Positions 38,271 through 45,678 of a DNA stretch of 64,000 bases are shown piece after piece; position 1 is the first letter of the stretch; each line of letters starts with the position of its first letter. This DNA comes from Nitrospira sp. GTDB taxonomy: Bacteria; Nitrospirota; Nitrospiria; Nitrospirales; Nitrospiraceae. Below the pieces are notes generated by a model that was not told the origin of the DNA, made no database searches, and saw nothing but the letters and a program-made list of their open reading frames with translations. The stretch is taken from contig JACOEM010000016.1 of assembly GCA_024998565.1 (NCBI GenBank), positions 1 to 64,000 of the forward strand, given 5' to 3'. The position numbers and the translations under genes were made by a program.

Positions 38271-38687
38271 ATGAAAACCTTTCGTCCGGTCATCGCCCTT
38301 CTCGTCGCTCTGATCGCATTGGAAGATATTCTCTATATGGCGGGATCAACCGCTTCGCTTTCAACTATCCGTGACGGAGTGTTATTAGGGTTCCTTTTCG
38401 GTTTTCCGATGCTGTTGGTCGGCGGGCTTCTCACAATCCGTAAGCACTGGGTCGTTATGGCAGCCGTCATATACAGTACTATTGCCTTGGCGCTCGATCT
38501 CGCAACCATCGTCCAGGAAGCAAGTCAGGCGTCCCCTCGCCCGCTCATCCTGGCACTCACACTTGGTAGCAGCCTCCTCAACTTCCTCATCATGATCTTC
38601 GGAGGCCGTTGCGCACTTTCACTCCGGCCGGACGAAAGGCCTCCAGCTGCCCCCCATCCCAATCTTCAGTTCCCCTCTTCATCCTAA
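38271..38687 (+). CDS. Hypothetical membrane protein
   Basis: 138 residues with about four hydrophobic helices (FRPVIALLVALIALEDILYM, GVLLGFLFGFPMLLVGGLL, VVMAAVIYSTIALALDLAT, LILALTLGSSLLNFLIMI) and a short Pro-rich tail. No family recognised. The ATG at 38271 begins directly before the first helix; an in-frame ATG at 38184 is possible. Its 3' end overlaps, on the opposite strand, the methyltransferase remnant. Confidence 0.5.
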   Translation: MKTFRPVIALLVALIALEDILYMAGSTASLSTIRDGVLLGFLFGFPMLLVGGLLTIRKHWVVMAAVIYSTIALALDLATIVQEASQASPRPLILALTLGSSLLNFLIMIFGGRCALSLRPDERPPAAPHPNLQFPSSS

Positions 38688-38904
38688 TCGGTCTGGTCTT
38701 TACGAACCCCACAGCTCGAATCCGCTCGGCTGTTCCACTGAATGAATAGGTATTTCGAGCAGACGTGAGCGGCAGCATGCTCTCGGCGAATAGGCTGGCT
38801 TCTTCGGGATAGGAGCCTTCTCGGTCGTGAAGAAATGAATCCTGAATGATCAGTCGGCCGCCGGGGATATTGCAGAATATAATCGCCGAAACAGCGCTTG
38901 GCAT
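38590..38904 (-). pseudogene. Remnant of an O-methyltransferase (C-terminal part)
   Basis: The translation contains the end of an acetylserotonin-O-methyltransferase-like enzyme: IPGGRLIIQDSFLHD (motif after strand 5), ESMLPLTSARNTYSFSG and AERIRAVGFVKTRPIRM. Those match the family's GGR(L/V)xIxD, NTYSxxE and AGFxxxxxxxL positions. The SAM-binding N-terminal half is absent upstream, and 38905-39072 has stops in all frames. The last about 30 residues overlap the plus-strand membrane gene and are probably not original. Confidence 0.45.
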
Positions 38905-39072
38905 AATTGAAAGCCTGAGCGAGCTTCGGAATAGGTCAGTTCCCTGCCCCCATGGCGGTAAAGAGCTTCAGCTCAGGCGGTGACAATCGCACGCGGCAAT
39001 CGGTGGAAGCCATGACGCGACTGCTGGTGATAGGAGGCGTATCACGAGGTAACTCGGCTGAATTGTCTCGTG
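38905..39072. other. Non-coding stretch beside the methyltransferase remnant
   Basis: Together with the remnant this makes a 385-base region (38688-39072) without an intact gene. Short open stretches on the minus strand (for example ALYRHGGRELTYSEAR) look protein-like but are broken by stops, suggesting decayed coding sequence. No RNA gene or terminator recognised. Confidence 0.3.
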
Positions 39073-39510
39073 CTATGGCTGAATCTTGAATAGATTCTGG
39101 CACCAGCGCACGGCAGCCAGAACCTCATCAAACCGATCAAAGTCGACTGTCTTGTGGAACACAATGGCGACATATTCGTCATTCATATCGGTCTGTTCGG
39201 CGAAACCCGCCTTCAGGAGAGCAGGACGCTTCTTAGACACCGCAGGACCCAGAAAATATTTGGCCTGTTTCGCCACTTCATCGGTACCCAGGTCTTCGGT
39301 TGTCCCATCGCACATCAGACTCTTCACATCGTCCATGGCGATGCCGTGCTGACAGAAGAGTTGTCCGTCCGACCGCACTTCCAACAGCCACCCGTCATCC
39401 CCCAGATCGAGCGTCAAGGCTCCACCGGGCTCCAGCTCATAAAATTGTGGAACCGTGCTCACCAGCCGTGCTCGAGCCTTCTCCCATGATGGCAGCGCGA
39501 CGGTATTCAT
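39073..39510 (-). CDS. Hypothetical protein
   Basis: 145 residues, soluble and acidic, with no signal peptide. It has a beta-rich N-terminal half (LEPGGALTLDLGDDGWLLEVRSDG) and a helical end (FDEVLAAVRWCQNLFKI). It starts at ATG 39510, overlapping the stop of the TPR gene by four bases, so it is translated from the same transcript and probably works with that protein. Family not recognised. Confidence 0.55.
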   Translation of the reverse strand: MNTVALPSWEKARARLVSTVPQFYELEPGGALTLDLGDDGWLLEVRSDGQLFCQHGIAMDDVKSLMCDGTTEDLGTDEVAKQAKYFLGPAVSKKRPALLKAGFAEQTDMNDEYVAIVFHKTVDFDRFDEVLAAVRWCQNLFKIQP

Positions 39511-40331
39511 GCGCGTGACTCCCGAGGCTGGGGCGTCGGGTCTTCGGCGTCTAAACGAGCGCGAAGCCGTTCGAGGCGAGTCACATTCTCAGCTAATTTA
39601 GGGAGATCGTACTTACGGTCCATACGCACCACCTGCTCCAGTAACTGAACAGCCATCTGCAGTTGGCCCAAATCTTCGTAGCATTGGGCGAGAACGTAAC
39701 GGGCACCGCCTGTACGCAGTTCATCTCGACTGCGCTCCGCGATTGATTGACTGGTATGACAACAAGCAATGGCATCATCATAGCGCTTTTGGATGGCAAA
39801 GGTCCGCCCCATCATCCGCCAGGCATCGGCGACGCCTCCTTGATTGTTGAGACGGCGCATCAGCACCAGAGATTGCTCATAGTATCGGAGCGCCTCTTCG
39901 AACTGGCCCGTTTCACGCGCCACCAGGCCGAGATCGGAAAACAGCACTGCCTTTCCCAGCTCGTCATGTACTCGCGTCATGATATCGAGCGCCTCAAGGT
40001 AATAGGCTCTCGCTCGATCCCACTCCCCGGCATCGGCACGAAGATTCCCCAGATTGGCCAGGGTCGTCCCAATACCCTTCTCGTCACCCAAAACCTTCTG
40101 CAACTCCAGCACTTCCTGATAGTAGCTCTGAGCCGACTCACGGCGACCACTAACCGCGCAAATATTGCCAAGATTGCCCAACGTCGCGCTCAAGGCGCGA
40201 TGATCACCGGTCAATCGATCACATTCCAGGGCCTTTGCATAACAGGCGTAGGCATCCGTATAGTGCCCGCGCGCAAAATGCTCATTACCCTGACGATTGA
40301 GTTCCTCTGAGAGTCCGTTTCGAAGGGCCAT
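39507..40331 (-). CDS. Tetratricopeptide-repeat protein
   Basis: 274 residues of near-continuous TPR units (about six), for example ALSATLGNLGNICAVSGR, GTTLANLGNLRADAGEWDRA, and LGLVARETGQFEEALRYYE. The spacing is nearer 40 residues than 34, as in the TPR_12/kinesin-light-chain-like class. No membrane segment; cytoplasmic scaffold inferred. It is in a tight minus-strand run 41763-39073: redoxin, small acidic protein, MBL-like protein, TPR protein, hypothetical protein. Confidence 0.8.
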   Translation of the reverse strand: MALRNGLSEELNRQGNEHFARGHYTDAYACYAKALECDRLTGDHRALSATLGNLGNICAVSGRRESAQSYYQEVLELQKVLGDEKGIGTTLANLGNLRADAGEWDRARAYYLEALDIMTRVHDELGKAVLFSDLGLVARETGQFEEALRYYEQSLVLMRRLNNQGGVADAWRMMGRTFAIQKRYDDAIACCHTSQSIAERSRDELRTGGARYVLAQCYEDLGQLQMAVQLLEQVVRMDRKYDLPKLAENVTRLERLRARLDAEDPTPQPRESRA

Positions 40332-40337
40332 TCTTTC

Positions 40338-40934
40338 CTACGTCTGAAGCGCCTGTTCAACAGCCTGTTTGGCGCCGAATACGATGCTAGCGCCATCGCC
40401 CACAAGAATCGAGTCGAAGTTATATTTCAACAAACGCCGAAGCCCGTCCCGCGCCTTTGTGATATCGCCATACTTTTCCGGAGCCAGGAGGCTCAAGCTT
40501 CCCGCCGGTTTGCCAATTAACGCATCGCCGACGATCAACACGCCCTTCCCCTGCTGAATGTACAATGCCGACTCACCCGGAGATTTTTGATCACTCAGAT
40601 GAATGACCCAAATACCGCCGGGCAACAACTCGCCGTCCTTGAATGTCTTGGACGGCTTTACATCCATCTGCGCGACATCGGCCTCAGGCACCTGTAGCTG
40701 GCAACGAAAATCGGCCTGGTACGACGCCGCCTCACGGACATGATCACGGTTAGTGACAATGATGTAATCCAGGGCGCCCTGGCGTCGAACAAATGTGTGG
40801 GCCTCGGCCGTCATCGGCGGCGGATCAACCAGAATCTTATGTTCCCCCACATTGAGAAATAGCCCGTTAAAATCGAGCTGCTTGTCTTCTGAAAACCAGC
40901 ACCATTGCCAAATGCCGGGAAGGAGTTGTTTCAC
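40338..40934 (-). CDS. Metallo-beta-lactamase-fold protein with eroded metal site
   Basis: 198 residues. MBL fold is suggested by the opening GIWQWCWFSEDKQLDFNGLFL, the VDPPPMTAEA and ALDYIIVTN strands, and VLIVGDAL near the end. The HxHxDH motif is replaced by TNRDHVRE (only the Asp-His pair remains). The usual His of the TPGHTPGS loop reads SDQKSPGES. The Asp in VGDAL is kept. It may bind no or one metal and be non-hydrolytic. GTG 40934 follows GAGG; it is six bases upstream of the TPR gene. Confidence 0.65.
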   Translation of the reverse strand: MKQLLPGIWQWCWFSEDKQLDFNGLFLNVGEHKILVDPPPMTAEAHTFVRRQGALDYIIVTNRDHVREAASYQADFRCQLQVPEADVAQMDVKPSKTFKDGELLPGGIWVIHLSDQKSPGESALYIQQGKGVLIVGDALIGKPAGSLSLLAPEKYGDITKARDGLRRLLKYNFDSILVGDGASIVFGAKQAVEQALQT

Positions 40935-40958
40935 AGATATCGCCTCACGTGGATGGGA

Positions 40959-41198
40959 TTACAACGCTGCCACCGCATCCTGGAGGGTCTTCGTAACCTT
41001 CGCACAGATGCCGGCTTCGCTGGGAAGATCGATGATATCGTCTTCCGAGAGGGTAATGAACTTCCGATTCGGCCCCTTCGTGAGGGAAATAAGGAACATG
41101 CTGTTTGTGGGCTTCGTCGGAATCACCACCTGAACGGTCTGATCAATACCCCGCACGACTTCCAGAAACTTCTGCTTACCCTCTTCCCATTCGTCCAT
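40959..41198 (-). CDS. Small hypothetical acidic protein
   Basis: 79 residues. ATG 41198 follows AGAGGATC, giving a protein that starts MDEWEEGKQKFLEVVRGID and ends TKTLQDAVAAL. Alternating hydrophobic strands (VQVVIPTKPTNSMFLISL, RKFITLSEDDIIDL) suggest a compact beta domain. It sits between the redoxin and the MBL-like gene in the same direction. No family recognised. Confidence 0.55.
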   Translation of the reverse strand: MDEWEEGKQKFLEVVRGIDQTVQVVIPTKPTNSMFLISLTKGPNRKFITLSEDDIIDLPSEAGICAKVTKTLQDAVAAL

Positions 41199-41217
41199 GA
41201 CTGATCCTCTTTTCCTG

Positions 41218-41763
41218 CTACATGGCTCCTGCGCCGGCTGGAGTCGAAGCTGCCAACAGCTTGTCCACTTCTTGGATGATGACCTCGGCACCTGCCAATT
41301 CCATATTGCCCACCCGCTGCCACCTGATCACACCGCGCTGATCGATGACATACACATTGGGAATGAACTTCCCGCCTCCATACAGTTTGTCGGTGGTCTT
41401 ATTCGGATCGAGCAAATAGGGGTAGGTGACCTTCACGGGAAAGGCACTCAAGAATTCGCCTACGCCTCGTTTGGAATCCCCCGACGAATTGACCCCGACG
41501 ACGGCCACATTTTTCCCAGCCATCGCCTCATGGACCTTTTGCAGATTGGTTCCTTGGGTCATACAGGGGTCACAAATATGAAACAGCCCGAGGACAACCA
41601 CTTTCCCCTTTAACTGCTCAAGCGAAACCGCATCGCCTGTTACGGACGTCAACGAGAAGGCCGGCGCCGGCTCTCCGACTTTAAAAAACCCGGCGGCGAC
41701 TACATGGTGAGCAGCCCACAGATGCACCAATACGATCGCAACCGCTATGAGAACTCGCTTCAT
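41218..41763 (-). CDS. TlpA/ResA-like exported redoxin
   Basis: 181 residues. Signal helix (VLIAVAIVLVHLWAAHHVVA) and a thioredoxin-fold redoxin domain: FKVGEPAPAFSLTSVTGD, LKGKVVVLGLFHICDPC, YPYLLDPNKTTDKLYGG, and the cis-Pro region IPNVYVIDQRG. The active-site pair is Cys64-Cys67 as CDPC in place of the usual WCxPC; the Trp is replaced by His-Ile. It likely works in the periplasm in thiol-disulfide exchange or as a peroxiredoxin-like protein. ATG 41763 follows AGGAGG. Confidence 0.82.
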   Translation of the reverse strand: MKRVLIAVAIVLVHLWAAHHVVAAGFFKVGEPAPAFSLTSVTGDAVSLEQLKGKVVVLGLFHICDPCMTQGTNLQKVHEAMAGKNVAVVGVNSSGDSKRGVGEFLSAFPVKVTYPYLLDPNKTTDKLYGGGKFIPNVYVIDQRGVIRWQRVGNMELAGAEVIIQEVDKLLAASTPAGAGAM

Positions 41764-41953
41764 CAGAGCCTCCTTCCTGAAACCAAGCCAATGATGGAAG
41801 CCAATACTCCCTCTGGCTGGTTCGCAGCAGGCAACAATCACTGCTGGTGATGCAGGTATCCTAGCATGCGTTTTTTTTCGGGAGCAACCACTTAGGGAGC
41901 AAGGCATTTATCTATTGACGAAGGGGAAACGTTTCATGGCGGGAAGCCTACGA

Positions 41954-43249
41954 TCAGCCGGAGCGCTGCAACCATCGCACGACTGCTTCACGCATCCGGA
42001 CAGAAAGAAGCCATTTAGCGACAATCCGATGCAACGGTTTCAAACAAGTGGCCAGCATACGAAGTCGTCGTTGAAACCGGAACCATGGCAACGAACAGGT
42101 GAGCACCTCCGCTTCCGCACGACAGAGCGCAGCCCCCAATCTCCACCGCTCAGACCAGGAATCTTTGAGGGTCATGTAGAGAGCCTCTGCAGAATCTTCA
42201 TCAATCCCATGACGAGGATTCTTCAGCAGTTGCCTAGGCATCTTTCGAACGAGGATGGGGATGTCTGCATCTGCCTCTATCTCCTGAAGTATCGTCCGTG
42301 GGACGGCGGTATCGAAGAGGCTGTGAGCCATCGCCAGGCCGAGCAGGACCAACCGTCGACATCTCCACTCGTCTGCTTGAAACAGCACACGACTCCAATC
42401 TAACGCTGGCCGCCGACGCACGAGCTCCGCCACATCGCAGACCCACTTCAACTGCTCCCAGGCATGTTTTGACCCATGCACGCAAAGAAGAATCAACAGA
42501 TCCTCAGGGCAGAGGCCCATCACCGATTTGGTTGGTAAGTGAACAGGTTTCAGTCTTCCCCAAAACACGCTCCGATCAAGCCGGAATCCGAAATGCCGGC
42601 GAGCCATCACCCACTGAAGATCGACCGCAACAATGCCGTTTCGCCTCTGAAAAAAGTGGTACGGCTCCCCTGACTCCTCCCCGCTCCCCATGTCCTGGCT
42701 GGTCAGTTGATACCCCTGAGACCATAAGACTTTCCGAGCTTGAGGAATCGCTCCCTGCTCAACAATCAAATCAATATCCGCACATTCCCGTAAACCGAGA
42801 TCGCCATACGCCGTCTGTGCAAGCGTGACGCCCTTAAAGGGAATCGCCGTCACCCCCTTAGCCGCCAACGCATCCAGTAAGGTCACGAGTTCTTTAGCCA
42901 ACAAGCTATTCAAAAGAGCGTTCGCTTGATTGTGCCGACGAAACGCTTCGTGAATGGAAGAAGGCACGGCAGCCGGACAAATCGTGACAAGATTGCGATG
43001 CACTAGCGGCGCCACGCCATGGGTTCTGGACAGCTTCCAGACCAGCTCCCAATCAATTCCATCACAGGCCAAATCTGCGACTTCGACTCGAATAAACTCA
43101 TTCACCGTCGTTCGCGCACAGAGTGCAAGTAGTCGTCCCTCTGCATGCATGAGGGCCAAACCTGGCGCCGGCGTCATCCCCTTACGCGAAATACCTCCCA
43201 GACGAGAAGAGTTCCATTGTGCGACGGTGGACCTAGGACGCTGTCCCAT
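41954..43249 (-). CDS. NTP_transf_5-family nucleotidyltransferase (RiPP-type cluster)
   Basis: 431 residues. The central domain matches the uncharacterised nucleotidyltransferase family found with lasso-peptide and HprK-related clusters: KELVTLLDALAAKG, then IPFKGVTLAQTAYGDLGLRE, CADIDLIVE (the Asp-x-Asp catalytic pair) and ARKVLWSQGYQL. A helical C-terminal half contains PEDLLILLCVHGSKHAWEQLKWVCDVAELV, the family's second conserved block. ATG 43249 is one base after the kinase stop, with AGGAGAG ahead. It is predicted to transfer a nucleotide to a peptide, a protein or a phosphorylated product; the substrate is unproven. Confidence 0.75.
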   Translation of the reverse strand: MGQRPRSTVAQWNSSRLGGISRKGMTPAPGLALMHAEGRLLALCARTTVNEFIRVEVADLACDGIDWELVWKLSRTHGVAPLVHRNLVTICPAAVPSSIHEAFRRHNQANALLNSLLAKELVTLLDALAAKGVTAIPFKGVTLAQTAYGDLGLRECADIDLIVEQGAIPQARKVLWSQGYQLTSQDMGSGEESGEPYHFFQRRNGIVAVDLQWVMARRHFGFRLDRSVFWGRLKPVHLPTKSVMGLCPEDLLILLCVHGSKHAWEQLKWVCDVAELVRRRPALDWSRVLFQADEWRCRRLVLLGLAMAHSLFDTAVPRTILQEIEADADIPILVRKMPRQLLKNPRHGIDEDSAEALYMTLKDSWSERWRLGAALCRAEAEVLTCSLPWFRFQRRLRMLATCLKPLHRIVAKWLLSVRMREAVVRWLQRSG

Positions 43250-43250
43250 G

Positions 43251-44291
43251 TCAGTTCTCTCTCCTTGCTTGCCGCTTCTCCAGAAGAGGCGTTACCAGCC
43301 ATGGCAACTCCAGGACGTCGCGTCCGAAGTGGAGTCGATAACAGTCCGTTTGCTCGACCAGACGAACAAGTGCTTGAAACTCCCGACGCGCCACCTCAGC
43401 GTCATACACGAGCAACGAATGCGGAAGAATCATTTCTAATGCCACCTTTTTGGACAAGGGCTCCAGACAACTGTGCGAAGAATCGAGTACCTCGGGAAAG
43501 AGGATCACGCTTGGCTCGCAAGGCTGGCCTAATGGCCCCGGATATAGATCCTCAGCATGGAAATAGCGCTTGGGAACACCTGCATGAAGCACAGATGGCG
43601 GAGCCTCTCGCAGTTCAGGAAAGAACGAGACGGTGTGATCGGTCACATTGATCTTGAGCGGATACGGGAGGATTTCAACACGCGTGCCGTTGACCCGAAA
43701 GAACGGGTGATCGTCGGAGAGGTAACGATACCCTGCTCGCAGCAGGGATAGGAACGAGGTGGTTTTGCCCCGCCCACTGAAACCAGGAATCAGCACCCCC
43801 TGCCCCTTGTGCTCCAGGGCAGTGGCATGAAACGTATACAATCCGCGCCGCTTCAGAAGTTCCGTCATGGCAAAATGGACAAAACTCACCCGGATATCCG
43901 GCGCCATTGCCTCCGGCCTCACCAGATACCCATGGGCAGATTGCGAGACCCCATCGAGGACGACCAACCCGTCTTCATGAAAATCGGCAATCAATAGGCC
44001 GTTGTTTGAATATATGTCGCAGGACCATGTCGTCTGCCGATCGGGACCGATTACGAGACCAGAACCGCCATGCAACAATTGCGCTGAACCGGAAATCCGG
44101 ACCGGAACATCCTCACGCCGCGCGATCGCGTCGAACTCCATCCGCATCGGGTGAGCCGCAACGGTGTCGCAGTGAAAGTGATGGAGTAACGCCTCAACCG
44201 AGTGTGCCAGCTCGGACGAATTGGTGGTGAATGTCATCTCTATGCCATGCACGGAGAGTAGAAGTTCCTTCATTGACGACGCCATGAACAT
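43251..44291 (-). CDS. HprK-related kinase (RiPP-type cluster)
   Basis: 346 residues. P-loop GFSGRGKTTS at 170-179 and the following YLSDDHPFFRVNG segment (acidic pair) match HPr kinase/phosphorylase C-terminal domains; VLEHKG-type HPr partner motifs are lacking. In paeninodin-type lasso clusters a similar kinase phosphorylates the peptide. ATG 44291 follows AAAGGAG; the ATG at 44333 is less likely. It lies downstream of the precursor gene and separated from it by a perfect hairpin. Kinase of the HprK-related group is well supported; peptide as substrate is inference. Confidence 0.78.
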   Translation of the reverse strand: MFMASSMKELLLSVHGIEMTFTTNSSELAHSVEALLHHFHCDTVAAHPMRMEFDAIARREDVPVRISGSAQLLHGGSGLVIGPDRQTTWSCDIYSNNGLLIADFHEDGLVVLDGVSQSAHGYLVRPEAMAPDIRVSFVHFAMTELLKRRGLYTFHATALEHKGQGVLIPGFSGRGKTTSFLSLLRAGYRYLSDDHPFFRVNGTRVEILPYPLKINVTDHTVSFFPELREAPPSVLHAGVPKRYFHAEDLYPGPLGQPCEPSVILFPEVLDSSHSCLEPLSKKVALEMILPHSLLVYDAEVARREFQALVRLVEQTDCYRLHFGRDVLELPWLVTPLLEKRQARREN

Positions 44292-44346
44292 TACCGCTTC
44301 TCCTTTCAGCCTTCTGCCTGTCGTCGCGACCATACAGGTATAGGGC

Positions 44347-44377
44347 GAGCTGGCCGGTCTACTTAACCGGCCAGCTC
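44347..44377. repeat. Perfect hairpin between precursor and kinase genes
   Basis: Twelve-base arms (44347-44358 and 44366-44377) pair perfectly around a 7-base loop. On the coding (minus) transcript it follows the precursor stop by about 30 bases and has no U-tract. Such a stem typically protects or partly terminates a precursor mRNA so that more peptide than enzyme is made. Confidence 0.6.
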
Positions 44378-44405
44378 CATGGCTCTCCCTGGAGAGTCTG
44401 GCATG

Positions 44406-44519
44406 TTATACGGGTGTTCGATCCAGCACGCGGGACAACTGAATGGCCGTCACGTCGCGCAGCAACTCATGTTTCACGAGCGCCGGCTTGACGTATTCGG
44501 GTTTTATCTGTCGCTCCAT
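44406..44519 (-). CDS. Lasso-like RiPP precursor peptide (37 residues)
   Basis: A 37-codon gene between the PqqD-like and kinase genes, ATG 44519 to TAA 44406. The ribosome site AAAGGAGGTGAG is excellent and is formed by the last codons and stop of the PqqD gene. The leader places Tyr9, Pro12, Leu14 and Thr24 at exactly the spacing of the lasso leader motif YxxPxLxxxGxxxxxT (Glu18 replaces the Gly). With Thr24 as penultimate leader residue, the core begins at Ile26 and has 12 residues (IQLSRVLDRTPV). Asp33 is core position 8, suitable for a macrolactam to the N-terminal amine. Whether a ring forms is untested, and no lactam synthetase gene is present. Confidence 0.65.
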   Translation of the reverse strand: MERQIKPEYVKPALVKHELLRDVTAIQLSRVLDRTPV

Positions 44520-44525
44520 TCTCGC

Positions 44526-44843
44526 TCACCTCCTTTCTGTGTGAAGTAATCCTTCCTGCTCCAAAAGCACGAACAACTCCAACATATCGTCCTGAGCCTG
44601 CTGTTCAGACACGTCAAACATGGCACAGATTGTTGAGTGAATCTGCCGTAGCGACTGCTCCCCTTTGCACAAATCCCAGATGGTTGATCCGACAACATTA
44701 AGCGTGTAGTAGCGGCCGGAGCTCAGATTCAACAGCACACTTTCACCATCAAGAACCGCGCTGTGGACCTGTTCATCCTGCCTGGGAAACAGTTCTGACA
44801 ATTCGAGCTGACGCTCACTCCACAGATGCACAGTGGCAGGCAT
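44526..44843 (-). CDS. PqqD-like RiPP recognition element protein
   Basis: 105 residues. Residues 20-100 follow the PqqD fold seen as B1 in lasso systems and in HPr-rel-A clusters: AVLDGESVLLNLSSGRYYTLN, VGSTIWDLCKGEQSLRQI, and DDMLELFVLLEQEGLL. Such proteins bind the leader peptide and present it to the modifying enzymes. ATG 44843 follows CAGGAG. Its final codons GAA AGG AGG TGA double as the ribosome site of the precursor gene, coupling the two. Confidence 0.82.
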   Translation of the reverse strand: MPATVHLWSERQLELSELFPRQDEQVHSAVLDGESVLLNLSSGRYYTLNVVGSTIWDLCKGEQSLRQIHSTICAMFDVSEQQAQDDMLELFVLLEQEGLLHTERR

Positions 44844-45170
44844 AGGGATACTCCTGGTTCAAATTACTGGAAACATGTGACTGCTCCGATACCATCATCC
44901 GCTCCACAACCGATTGTTCCGCGAAGTCTTGGTCTCCCCACAAGCAAACCGTCACACCACTGAAAGACAAGGGCGAAACTATCGTCATCACGCTCGTTTC
45001 GCCATCCCCAGTGAGATTGGACTCCACCTCCCTTTGGGGGAGATGGATTGTGTTTTCATCGAAACCGGATGAAAAAGGCCTAGGGCTGGAGGCGCTGATG
45101 GGTCTCAAAATTCGCCCAGGCCCGCCAGGTTCAGCCGATACCAAAAGAACGGTAACGTGCAGAGGAGGTC
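44844..45170 (-). other. Gap between B2 and PqqD genes, no supported gene
   Basis: 327 bases between two co-directional RiPP genes. A TTG-started frame (45144-44815) is open, but it has low-complexity content, no ribosome site and no recognised motif, and overlaps the PqqD start. No ATG-led gene is credible. In lasso operons this interval commonly holds the asparagine-synthetase-like cyclase; nothing of it can be recognised here. Confidence 0.4.
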
Positions 45171-45611
45171 TCAGGAGATGCGAGATGATTGAGTACTTGA
45201 AGAAACCGGAGATTGCGGGAAGGTAACCGTCACCGTAAACGATTGCCAGTAGGAGGACGACTCAAGAAACACATGACCATCCAGCACCAGCCAGGCGTGT
45301 CCCTCCAGCTGCTGATTAAGCTTCAGCACCCCACATTTGAATTGAACGGGAAGGCCGGCACGGCGGGCGAAAAAAAACAGTGCTAACGCTCGCGGAAAAC
45401 AATTTCCCCTCGGATTGTATGGAAACAGCGCGAGCCACCGATCCACAAAATAGGCCACATCTTTCAACACTTGCTCATCCGGATCGGCTGAACGCTCGCA
45501 CAATAACCAGCCGAGCAATCGCCTGAGACTCGTCAGGCGGGACGCGATGCGGACCCCAACAACCACAACACCAGTGGCAACGATTATTCGATATTTCCGG
45601 ACCAGGGACAT
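45171..45611 (-). CDS. Lasso-type B2 transglutaminase-like cysteine protease
   Basis: 146 residues. Core motifs of the lasso B2 leader peptidase are present: Cys71 in YNPRGNCFPRALALFFFARRAG, His105 in LEGHAWLVLDG and an acidic residue just after (Asp111 or Glu117 in HVFLESS). The N-terminal helix-rich part (YFVDRWLALFP) is typical. The family cuts leader from core next to the Thr. The last about 20 residues (QSPVSSSTQSSRIS) are unlike the family and may be an altered 3' end. It is the first gene of the cluster, 67 bases after purF. Confidence 0.78.
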   Translation of the reverse strand: MSLVRKYRIIVATGVVVVGVRIASRLTSLRRLLGWLLCERSADPDEQVLKDVAYFVDRWLALFPYNPRGNCFPRALALFFFARRAGLPVQFKCGVLKLNQQLEGHAWLVLDGHVFLESSSYWQSFTVTVTFPQSPVSSSTQSSRIS

Positions 45612-45678
45612 GCCACTCAGTCTAGCAAGGCAGACGAGGAAGTCCAGACGATCCTATGAAACGGCGATGACGAGGAGG

